A stretch of 64,000 nucleotides of DNA, taken from the IMG/VR virus record IMGVR_UViG_3300021502_000037, positions 1 to 64,000 of that record; one strand, given 5' to 3'. Below are positions 46,728 to 52,639 of the stretch, piece by piece. Numbering within the stretch: the stretch's first letter is position 1; every line of letters begins with the position of its first letter. This DNA comes from a virus. The notes under the pieces are model-generated. The model made no database searches, was not told where the DNA came from, and was given only the letters and a program-made list of their open reading frames with translations. Both the position numbers and the translations under genes were made by a program.

Positions 46728-49184
46728 ATGAAAAAAATTAAAAGAAGTAAAAAACAAAACAAAATTAAAGTTGTAGCGTATTGTGATAGCCCCTCAGTTG
46801 CAACAGGGTTTGGAACAGTATCTAGAAATATTTTATCTGGTCTTTACGATACAGGTAGGTATGATATTGATGTGCTTGGTATTAATTATTGGGGAGATCC
46901 TCATGAATTTCCGTTTAGAATTTTCCCAACAGGAGTTAATTCACAACGTGACCCCTATGGGAGAGAAAAAATTTGTGGAATGATACCACAAATGCAGTAT
47001 GATATTTTATTTTTCCTACAGGATACATTTATTCTCTCATTTTTGCCAGAATTAATTAAAAAACTCGAATATGAAAAAAAGAATGATTTTAGATCTATTT
47101 GTTATTTCCCCGTAGACGGTCGACCAAAAAATCAATGGATCCATAATATAAATGCTGTCCATTATCCTGTAGCATATACGCAGTTTGGGCATGATCAAGC
47201 TAAAGAAGTTTGTCCTGAATATAAAGGATCTGATATTATAGTTCATGGTGTAAATACAAAAGAATATTTTGTTTTACCAGAAAAAGATAGTCTTGCTTTT
47301 AGGTCTCAATATTTTGGTAGGCACTCAGAAAAATTTATTATAACCAATTTAAATAGAAATCAACAAAGAAAAGATATACCTAGAACAATTCAAGCTTTTG
47401 CTGAATTTAGAAAAGAAGTTAAAGATAGTATTTTATATTTACACATGGCAAGAAACGATCAAGGATGGGATTTAGTTGAAGTATGTAAAGCATATGGATT
47501 AGATATTAGTAATGATGTAATTTTTCCTGAGAATTTCGGTCCAAATCAAGGTTATCCGAGAGAGGTTGTGAACATGATTTATAATGCAAGTGATTGTGTT
47601 GTCAGCACTACCTTGGGCGAGGGTTTTGGATTTTGTGTACATCCTAAAACCAATGTGTATACAGAAGAAGGTGTAAAATATATTGAAAATTTAACAATTA
47701 CTGATAATGTTTTGTCCTCTGATGGTAGTTATAATAGTGTTGAGGCTATTATGTCTAAAAATCATGATGGAAATTTGTATGAAATAACTACTTGGATGTC
47801 AAATATACCAATAAAAGCATCTCCAGAACATGGTTTCTTGGTTAAGGGATCTAAAACAGAGTATAATTGGAAGAAGGCTTCCGAGTTAAATATAAAGGAC
47901 ATACTAGTTTTTCCTAAAGGCAGTGTTTGTAGTTCTAATGTTATAGATATACTTGAGTTAATAAAACCAAATTTGTCTGTTGCTCAGTTGAATAATCTTA
48001 TAGAGACTAAAAATCATTTTAAAATCCAGTCAAATTTTACAAAAGAAAGTAAATTTATACCGAAAAAGTTAAAAATAACTGAAGATTTAATGTATTTATT
48101 TGGGTTATATTTGGCTGAAGGACATGTTGGTGCTTCTAAAATGGATAGTATAGGATTTAGTTTTCATAAAAAAGAGGTAAATTTACTTACATTTGTGGAA
48201 AATTTCATGGCAGATACTTTTGGGTTATCTTGTACATATTTAGATCATACAAGTAGAGGGAGTGATTATAAAGGACAAACCATAGTATTTTACTCTAGTG
48301 TTTTAGCTCAACTATTTAAAACTTTATTTGGTTTGGGAGCTAGGAATAAATATATACATAACATATTATTAACACAGCCAAATATAATGTTACAGAAATT
48401 ATTATATGGTGAATTTTTAGGTGATGGTAGTTATGGTGAGTCTACTTATGAATTTTCTATATCGACTACTTCTAAACATATAGCTTATGCGTTAAGATTA
48501 ATAATGGCAAAAATGGGTATTATTTCTTCAGTGAGAACAAGTAGGGTTGAATATAAAGTAAATGTTAGTGGTTCATCTAAAAGAAAGCTTCTTGATTTAT
48601 TTAATATTTATTATGATACAAATAGACCTTGGGAAAAAGGTGTTGATAGGGCTACTCAGAATGATGATTATTTATTATTACCTATTAAAGATATAACCAT
48701 AACTAAGTATGCTGGGAAATTAGTAGATATACAGGTTGCAAATACTAATAATTTTGTGGCAGAAAATGTGGTGGTACATAATTCGTGGATCGAAGCAATG
48801 GCAACAAAAACTCCAGTAGTTATACCAGACAATACTGCAATGACAGAATTTGTTAATGATACTAATGGTTATTTAGTTAAAAGCGGAACAAATTCAAGTT
48901 TATTCACAGTAATTCCCAATGATAATGAAATTATACGACCGCTGGTAGATGTAGAAGATTTGGTAGATAAACTAAAACAAATTTATTATGATAGAGATGA
49001 AGCAAAATGCCGTGCTGAAACAGCTTATAAATGGGTAACGGAAGAGATGGATTGGAAAAAAAATATTGTTCCACAATGGATAAAAGTATTTGATAAAGTT
49101 TATGCTGATTTGAAAAGCGGTAAACCAAGTAATCTTTTAGTTGATGGTAAGGCTGATAATATAATTAATGCGGAATCGTTTTAA
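46728..49184 (+). CDS. GT4-like glycosyltransferase containing an intein
   Basis: The precursor has 818 residues with an intein at 303-685. The joined host protein has about 435 residues: an N-terminal GT-B domain with ATGFGTVSRNILSGL, and a C-terminal GT4 domain with the E-x7-E-like motif GEGFGF^SWIEAMATKTPVV split exactly by the intein. It would transfer a sugar from a nucleotide donor. It has a strong ribosome site (AAGGAGAAGG). Because the intein lies in the donor-binding motif, activity depends on splicing. It is one of two intein-bearing glycosyltransferases here. The acceptor is unknown: phage DNA, virion protein or host surface glycan. Confidence 0.88.
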   Translation: MKKIKRSKKQNKIKVVAYCDSPSVATGFGTVSRNILSGLYDTGRYDIDVLGINYWGDPHEFPFRIFPTGVNSQRDPYGREKICGMIPQMQYDILFFLQDTFILSFLPELIKKLEYEKKNDFRSICYFPVDGRPKNQWIHNINAVHYPVAYTQFGHDQAKEVCPEYKGSDIIVHGVNTKEYFVLPEKDSLAFRSQYFGRHSEKFIITNLNRNQQRKDIPRTIQAFAEFRKEVKDSILYLHMARNDQGWDLVEVCKAYGLDISNDVIFPENFGPNQGYPREVVNMIYNASDCVVSTTLGEGFGFCVHPKTNVYTEEGVKYIENLTITDNVLSSDGSYNSVEAIMSKNHDGNLYEITTWMSNIPIKASPEHGFLVKGSKTEYNWKKASELNIKDILVFPKGSVCSSNVIDILELIKPNLSVAQLNNLIETKNHFKIQSNFTKESKFIPKKLKITEDLMYLFGLYLAEGHVGASKMDSIGFSFHKKEVNLLTFVENFMADTFGLSCTYLDHTSRGSDYKGQTIVFYSSVLAQLFKTLFGLGARNKYIHNILLTQPNIMLQKLLYGEFLGDGSYGESTYEFSISTTSKHIAYALRLIMAKMGIISSVRTSRVEYKVNVSGSSKRKLLDLFNIYYDTNRPWEKGVDRATQNDDYLLLPIKDITITKYAGKLVDIQVANTNNFVAENVVVHNSWIEAMATKTPVVIPDNTAMTEFVNDTNGYLVKSGTNSSLFTVIPNDNEIIRPLVDVEDLVDKLKQIYYDRDEAKCRAETAYKWVTEEMDWKKNIVPQWIKVFDKVYADLKSGKPSNLLVDGKADNIINAESF
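47634..48782 (+). mobile_element. LAGLIDADG intein in the glycosyltransferase
   Basis: The element has 383 residues. It begins with Cys (CVHPKTNVYTEEG) and ends with HN before Ser (VVVHN^S), the standard splicing residues. The B-block-like PEHGFLV and the two LAGLIDADG helices (YLFGLYLAEGHVG, LLYGEFLGDGSYG) are present, so it likely encodes both splicing and homing activity. The insertion site is the conserved GEGFGF^S donor-binding motif. Confidence 0.93.
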
Positions 49185-49210
49185 GGAATTTTATATTTAA
49201 ATAATAAGAA

Positions 49211-49237
49211 AACCACTAAGTCTTTAGCTTAGTGGTT
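49211..49237 (+). other. Perfect hairpin resembling a TnpB omega-RNA terminal stem
   Basis: AACCACTAAG pairs perfectly with CTTAGTGGTT around the loop TCTTTAG. The loop and 3' arm (TCTTTAGCTTAG) recur in the stem at 49424-49448. This form, with CTTTAG in the loop, is familiar from 3' ends of IS200/IS605-type elements. There is no U-run after it, so it is a poor terminator. Confidence 0.55.
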
Positions 49238-49257
49238 GAATTATTACAAATTAAAAC

Positions 49258-49286
49258 TTGACAAAAGCTTTTACACGTATTATATT
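49258..49286 (+). promoter_or_regulatory. Promoter ahead of structured leader and ThyX-like gene
   Basis: TTGACA 49258-49263 and TATATT 49281-49286 have a 17-base spacer, a nearly perfect consensus. The predicted transcript carries about 160 bases of structured leader (hairpins at 49296-49340 and 49360-49374) before the ATG at 49454, much longer than other leaders here. Confidence 0.8.
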
Positions 49287-49295
49287 ATAATTAAC

Positions 49296-49340
49296 ATTAA
49301 TCCTGCTATAAATGAAAACCAAGTTTATAGTAGGATTAAT
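49296..49340 (+). other. Long hairpin in the ThyX-like leader
   Basis: ATTAATCCTGCTATAAA (49296-49312) pairs with TTTATAGTAGGATTAAT (49324-49340), 17 pairs with one G-T wobble, loop of 11 bases. It starts within about five bases of the expected transcription start, so it would form the 5' end of the RNA. Confidence 0.8.
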
Positions 49341-49358
49341 ACATTTTTAAACATATTA

Positions 49359-49453
49359 ACCGCAGGGACTGCGGGGTTAGCCTACCAAATTTAGATGGTA
49401 ACAAACATCTAATTACTTAGGAAACCCGTAAATCTTTAGCTTAGGGGTAGTTC
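49359..49453 (+). mobile_element. TnpB 3'-end / omega-RNA-like remnant abutting a start codon
   Basis: The bases at 49359-49382 still read T-A-G-T-A-G-L-A, matching the NTAGT[AS]G tail common at the C-terminus of TnpB proteins. They also fold into CCGCAG-GGA-CTGCGG. Further on, TTTAGATG and CATCTAA pair, and the end ACCCGTAAATCTTTAGCTTA-GGGGT resembles the final stem of IS605-type omega RNAs. No TnpB frame precedes it. The element ends in GGGGTAGTTC directly before ATG 49454, so the place where a guide would begin is the ThyX-like coding start. The family link is pattern-based inference. Confidence 0.6.
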
Positions 49454-51025
49454 ATGGATGTAAAAATATTAGAAGAAGCAGGTTATAAACACGCATTATA
49501 TGGTATATCTTTGAGTTATAATAAAGATATAGAAAATATGGAGAAAGTTTCTAAATCTTTGTGTAAATTAGATGGTGGCCATAATAAATTTTTAGAAAGT
49601 ATTGTGGTATGGTTAGAAATAAATGCTGCTAGATATTGGTGGCAAGAATTTGATACATATAGAGTTGGTATCACCAAACAATCTGAGTGTTTTGATGATA
49701 AAACTGAAATCTTAACTTTAGATGGTTGGAAATATTTTAAAAATTTAAAAAATGAAGATTTATTTTGTACGATGAATATAAAAAATAGAAATATAGAATA
49801 TCAGAAAGCAACTAATTATATAGAGAATGATTTTAATGGGGAGGTACTTTCTATTAATGGTAAATCAATAGATTTAATTGTAACTAAAAATCATAATATG
49901 GTAATAAAATGTAGACGAAGTGAAAATTTGAGAATTATACCCGCTGATAAATTTACACATTCACATGGTATTCCAAAGAAAGCAATATGGAAGGGTAAAG
50001 AGGTGTCAGAGTTTATACTACCTATGGTACAGAAAGAAACGAAATACTCTACATTTTACCCAGAAAAAAAAATTAATATGGATTTATGGTTAAAATTTTT
50101 TGGTTTTTGGTTGGCAGAAGGATGTGTTTTTTGTAATCGTAATAAAAAAAATTACATATCATCCGCTTGTCAAGTTGAGGATAGTAAATATATACCTGAA
50201 ATAGATGCAATTTTTGATGAATTACCCTTTAAGGTTTATAGATATGTTGAGAAGAGAAAAGATAAGAAATCAATAATTGTATGGAAAATTTCTAATAAAC
50301 AGTTATATTTTTATTTATTAGAATATAAAGGAGCATTGAATAAATATATAAATAAAGATTTACTTACTTTATCTAAAAGACAATTAAACATTCTTGAAAA
50401 ATGGTTAATGGTTGGAGATGGTTGTGTTACTTTTAAGCACTATATTTACATTTCAATTAGTAAAAAATTAATTGATACTGTTCAAGAACTATGGTTAAAA
50501 TTAGGGTATTCCTCTTCTATTAGAATTCATCGTGAAGCTCAAAATAATTGTAAACGTGTTTATTCAATTGCAAGACATAGAACGTCTTATGCATATGCTT
50601 TGAAAAATAATATAAAAAAAGTAAATTATAAAGGTAAAATTTATTGTGTTGAGGTTCCTAATCATATTATTTTAGCTCGTAGAAATGGAAAGATAGTATG
50701 GACTGGTAATTCAACAATACATACACTTTTAAAAAGTAGATTAACTCAAAATAATTTTGAATCTGATATACCAGAAAAATTTTTAAATTATTTAAATACA
50801 ATTATTACTAATTATCATAATAGTAAGAATAAAAATAAAGCTGAATTTACAAAGGAAATAAAAAATATCCTTCCAGAAGGTTTTTTACAGCGAAGAATTG
50901 TGTGCACAAATTATAAAGTTTTAAAAAACATGATTAATCAAAGAAAGAATCATACTTTAGGTGGTTGGAAAATGTTTATAAATCATTTAAAAAATAATTT
51001 AGAACATTCAGATTTAATATTTTAA
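49454..51025 (+). CDS. ThyX-like protein containing an intein
   Basis: The precursor has 523 residues with an intein at 79-419. The joined protein has about 182 residues: ARYWWQEFDTYRVGITKQSE^STIHTL and LPEGFLQRRIVCTNYKVLKNMINQRKNH. This layout matches a phage family related to flavin-dependent thymidylate synthase ThyX, with a degenerate RHRxxSxxxxSxRY motif (TYRVGITKQSES). If active, it would make dTMP for phage DNA. Missing canonical residues leave the activity uncertain. The intein splits the motif itself. The start has GGGGTAG as a possible ribosome site within an omega-RNA-like remnant. Confidence 0.7.
   Translation: MDVKILEEAGYKHALYGISLSYNKDIENMEKVSKSLCKLDGGHNKFLESIVVWLEINAARYWWQEFDTYRVGITKQSECFDDKTEILTLDGWKYFKNLKNEDLFCTMNIKNRNIEYQKATNYIENDFNGEVLSINGKSIDLIVTKNHNMVIKCRRSENLRIIPADKFTHSHGIPKKAIWKGKEVSEFILPMVQKETKYSTFYPEKKINMDLWLKFFGFWLAEGCVFCNRNKKNYISSACQVEDSKYIPEIDAIFDELPFKVYRYVEKRKDKKSIIVWKISNKQLYFYLLEYKGALNKYINKDLLTLSKRQLNILEKWLMVGDGCVTFKHYIYISISKKLIDTVQELWLKLGYSSSIRIHREAQNNCKRVYSIARHRTSYAYALKNNIKKVNYKGKIYCVEVPNHIILARRNGKIVWTGNSTIHTLLKSRLTQNNFESDIPEKFLNYLNTIITNYHNSKNKNKAEFTKEIKNILPEGFLQRRIVCTNYKVLKNMINQRKNHTLGGWKMFINHLKNNLEHSDLIF
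49688..50710 (+). mobile_element. LAGLIDADG intein in the ThyX-like protein
   Basis: The element has 341 residues. It begins with Cys (CFDDKTEILTLDGW) and ends TGN^S. TKNHNMVIK marks block B and VEVPNHIILARRNGKI the C-terminal splicing block. The homing helices FFGFWLAEGCVF and EKWLMVGDGCVTF are intact. The C-terminal penultimate residue is Gly rather than His, a variation seen in active inteins. Confidence 0.92.
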
Positions 51026-51068
51026 TTTAATTAGCGGTTGATTAAATAACCAATCGCTAATTAAATTA
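51023..51068 (+). terminator. Long stem-loop after the ThyX-like gene
   Basis: TAATTTAATTAGCGGTTG pairs with CAATCGCTAATTAAATTA (18 pairs, one wobble) around a 10-base loop. The stem begins at the stop codon and is followed by A-rich sequence, so it is not a classical U-tract terminator. It may protect the 3' end or stop transcription weakly. Confidence 0.5.
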
Positions 51069-51077
51069 AAAAATAAC

Positions 51078-51105
51078 TTGACAAAATTATTTAGATGATT
51101 ATATT
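51078..51105 (+). promoter_or_regulatory. Promoter, repeat block copy 2
   Basis: TTGACA 51078-51083 and TATATT 51100-51105, 16-base spacer. It is the counterpart of the promoter at 40081 and is followed by the same GC-rich hairpin. Confidence 0.75.
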
Positions 51106-51127
51106 TATAGAAGGTTAATAACACCCT

Positions 51128-51165
51128 AAATCACCGGCGCCGGCTGTTTGGCGTCCGGTGTATTT
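51128..51165 (+). terminator. GC-rich hairpin, repeat block copy 2
   Basis: CACCGGCGCC pairs with GGCG-T-CCGGTG, with AAAT/ATTT closing pairs. The stem is kept from copy 1 (40131) while the loop has changed, which suggests that the structure rather than the loop sequence matters. Confidence 0.5.
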
Positions 51166-51186
51166 GATTGTTATGAAAAATAAAAC

Positions 51187-51214
51187 TTGACATTAATAAA
51201 CTAAGCATTATATT
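51187..51214 (+). promoter_or_regulatory. Promoter of tRNA-like gene 1
   Basis: TTGACA 51187-51192 and TATATT 51209-51214, 16-base spacer. The expected start site lies about 10 bases before the tRNA-like fold. Confidence 0.75.
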
Positions 51215-51232
51215 ATTAGATAAGGTTAATTA

Positions 51233-51307
51233 AGCAAAGGTAGTTCAATGTAGAATATTCGGTGACCAGCCGGAAGATGCAGGTGCAATTCCTGCCCTTT
51301 TGCTCCA
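51233..51307 (+). tRNA. tRNA-like RNA 1 with encoded CCA
   Basis: The RNA has 75 bases. The acceptor stem AGCAAAG pairs with CTTTTGCT, followed by CCA. The D-arm is short (GTTC-AATGTA-GAAT, no GG in the loop). The anticodon stem TTCGG/CCGGA has the loop TGACCAG. The T-arm is GCAGG-TGCAATT-CCTGC. Position 33 is G instead of the nearly invariant U, and one extra base lies between T-arm and acceptor, so the anticodon (ACC if read by position) is doubtful. It is either an unusual tRNA or a tRNA-shaped RNA with another role. Confidence 0.6.
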
Positions 51308-51323
51308 AATAAAATAAAATAAA

Positions 51324-52010
51324 ATGATTAAACATAAAGATTTAATGGGCAAAACATTCGGGAGATTAAAAGTTATTGGAAAGGAAGGCCCAGCAAAAAA
51401 TAGAATAATGCAATGGTTATGTGAATGTTCGTGTGGCAATATATTAATAGTAAGATCCAATCATCTTATACATGGGCATACAAGAAGTTGTGGATGTTTA
51501 CAGAAAGAAAAAGTTACGGATGTTTTTATTCCAGATCTTATTGGAAAAAAATTTGGTAGACTTACAGTGCTGAGTTTAAGTAAAAAAAGAAAAAATAGAG
51601 CTGCAGTATGGAGATGTAAATGTGATTGTGGGAATTATACAGAAGTAATAACATCATGTCTTATAATTGGACATACAAAATCGTGTGGCTGTCTTCAAAC
51701 AGAATCTTGTTCTGGTGATAATAATTTTAATTGGAGAGATGACACCTCAAAAGGAATTTATTGTCGAGACTGGACTAATGATTTAAAAGATTGTGTTAAA
51801 GAACGTGATGAATATAAATGTTTAAATCCTGATTGTTGGGGTAAAGATAAGACATTATCTGTTCATCATATTAATTATAATAAAAAATCTTGTGGTCTAG
51901 AAAATCTTATTACAGTTTGCAGATCTTGTAATACTAGAGCAAATACAGATAGAGAATGGCACGAGGCTTGGTATAAAGCAATTTTATATAGTAGATATGG
52001 TTATATTTAA
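51324..52010 (+). CDS. HNH homing endonuclease with GRLTV zinc modules
   Basis: The protein has 228 residues. Its DNA-binding part differs from the other HNH genes: two copies of DL[MI]GK.FGRL.V ... W.C.C.CGN ... L..GHT.SCGCL (about residues 7-65 and 75-132). The C-terminal HNH part is the same family as at 5308 and 45852 (CLNPDCWGK, VHHINYN, CRSCN). This shows that one nuclease module has been joined to different DNA-binding arms. The ORF starts 17 bases after tRNA-like gene 1 and lies between the two tRNA-like genes. No ribosome site is evident. Confidence 0.9.
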   Translation: MIKHKDLMGKTFGRLKVIGKEGPAKNRIMQWLCECSCGNILIVRSNHLIHGHTRSCGCLQKEKVTDVFIPDLIGKKFGRLTVLSLSKKRKNRAAVWRCKCDCGNYTEVITSCLIIGHTKSCGCLQTESCSGDNNFNWRDDTSKGIYCRDWTNDLKDCVKERDEYKCLNPDCWGKDKTLSVHHINYNKKSCGLENLITVCRSCNTRANTDREWHEAWYKAILYSRYGYI

Positions 52011-52011
52011 C

Positions 52012-52039
52012 TTGACAATGTTAATATATGTATTATATT
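52012..52039 (+). promoter_or_regulatory. Promoter of tRNA-like gene 2
   Basis: TTGACA 52012-52017 and TATATT 52034-52039, 16-base spacer, right after the HNH stop. The tRNA-like fold begins about 17 bases after the -10 box, as for copy 1. Confidence 0.78.
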
Positions 52040-52055
52040 ATATGTAAGGTGAATG

Positions 52056-52130
52056 AGCAAAAGTAGTTTAATGTAAAATATCTGATGACCAATCAGAAGA
52101 TGTTGGTTCAATTCCTGTCCTTTTGCTCCA
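52056..52130 (+). tRNA. tRNA-like RNA 2 with encoded CCA
   Basis: The RNA has 75 bases, the same length as copy 1. AGCAAAAG pairs with CTTTTGCT (8 pairs), then CCA. The anticodon stem TCTGA/TCAGA differs from copy 1 by compensating changes while the loop stays TGACCA[AG]. The T-loop TTCAATT is canonical, but its stem (GTTGG/CCTGT) has a mismatch. As in copy 1, U33 is missing. Compensating changes indicate that the fold is kept by selection. Confidence 0.62.
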
Positions 52131-52161
52131 AATAATTAATTTTAAATGTTAAGGAAAAATT

Positions 52162-52215
52162 ATGAACAGCTTTAGAGCCGCAATCCCAGAAAGGTCTTCG
52201 GGGTTAGGCTCTTGA
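52162..52215 (+). CDS. Possible 17-residue leader peptide
   Basis: A short ORF (MNSFRAAIPERSSGLGS) starts 11 bases after AAGGA. Its stop overlaps the TTGACA of the next promoter. The first 24 bases closely resemble those of the short ORF at 59164 (MNSFRTTV...), which also precedes a glycosyltransferase gene. It may be a translated leader or simply a piece of a repeated noncoding element. Confidence 0.35.
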   Translation: MNSFRAAIPERSSGLGS

Positions 52216-52239
52216 CAAATGAAATTTAATACTTATTAT
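52212..52239 (+). promoter_or_regulatory. Promoter of the TnpB fragment and glycosyltransferase
   Basis: TTGACA 52212-52217 and TATTAT 52234-52239, 16-base spacer, 20 bases before ATG 52259 (AAAGGG ribosome site). Confidence 0.75.
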
Positions 52240-52258
52240 TAATTTAAAGGGAAAATTT

Positions 52259-52639
52259 ATGATAACAAGAGAATTAAAATTACAATTACAATTAAAAACT
52301 AAGCAGAAAAACTTATGCAATTTAATAGGTATTTCTCAATTAAGACAATTTATTTCCTACAAGAGTGACATACACGGTAGAAAATGTGTTTTAGTTGATT
52401 CAAAATATACCACCATGACTTGTTCAATTTGTGGAGTCAAAACTGGTCCTACAAGTTTAAACGGGCTTGCTGTAAGAAATTGGGAGTGTAGTGCTTGTGG
52501 AGCACAACATGACCGCGACATTAATGCGGCTAATGTAATTCTCAATTTTGGGCTGGGATACAGCCTCGATAACGCTGCAACCCACGCCTGTAAAGGGCCG
52601 GGGATTTGTAAACTGGAATCGTCGGGCGGTGCCCGATGA
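52259..52639 (+). CDS. Truncated TnpB (C-terminal zinc finger and RuvC-III)
   Basis: The protein has 126 residues; full TnpB has about 370-410. Residues 24-92 match the TnpB C-terminus: GISQLRQFISYKSDIHGRK, a four-Cys zinc finger (C55, C58, C77, C80; TGPTSLNGLAVRNWEC) and RuvC-III HDRDINAANVIL with Asp 87 kept. RuvC-I, RuvC-II and the RNA-binding domains are absent; the first 18 residues (MITRELKLQLQLKTKQK) resemble a TnpB N-terminus, so an internal deletion is likely. It cannot be an active nuclease alone. It has its own promoter and ribosome site, and its stop overlaps the glycosyltransferase ATG (ATGA), so it now acts at least as a coupled leader cistron. Its 3' part is GC-rich compared with the genome, a sign of transfer. 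Confidence 0.85.
   Translation: MITRELKLQLQLKTKQKNLCNLIGISQLRQFISYKSDIHGRKCVLVDSKYTTMTCSICGVKTGPTSLNGLAVRNWECSACGAQHDRDINAANVILNFGLGYSLDNAATHACKGPGICKLESSGGAR
52545..52636 (+). mobile_element. GC-rich TnpB 3' end with terminal hairpin at the glycosyltransferase start
   Basis: The last 90 bases of the TnpB fragment are clearly richer in G and C than the surroundings. They end in the hairpin TCGGGC-GGT-GCCCGA (52622-52636), whose last base is the A of the glycosyltransferase ATG. In active elements this position is the scaffold end of the omega RNA and the following bases are the guide. Folding would cover the start codon, so it may also tune translation. Confidence 0.5.

Larger units (their letters stand above)
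51069..51248 (+). repeat. Direct repeat, copy 2 (first copy 40072-40247)
   Basis: Promoter, GC hairpin, second promoter and AAGCAAAGGTAGTTCA are in the same order as upstream of the helicase gene. Here the block continues into a complete tRNA-like gene rather than an ORF. Confidence 0.85.

Noticed and set aside
49211-49237. Perfect hairpin considered as a rho-independent terminator
   Set aside because: It lacks a U-run on the + strand and its loop matches a second hairpin in an omega-RNA-like remnant, so it is listed as a possible element end.
49185-49453. Group I intron or IStron in the ThyX leader
   Set aside because: The promoter and the gene start directly frame the region, there is no split exon, and no group I core could be recognised; only the TnpB-like 3' end is supported.
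51233-51307. Reading the tRNA-like RNA as tRNA-Trp (CCA) or tRNA-Val (GAC)
   Set aside because: Placing CCA or GAC at 34-36 breaks the five-pair anticodon stem; only ACC fits by position, and even that lacks U33.
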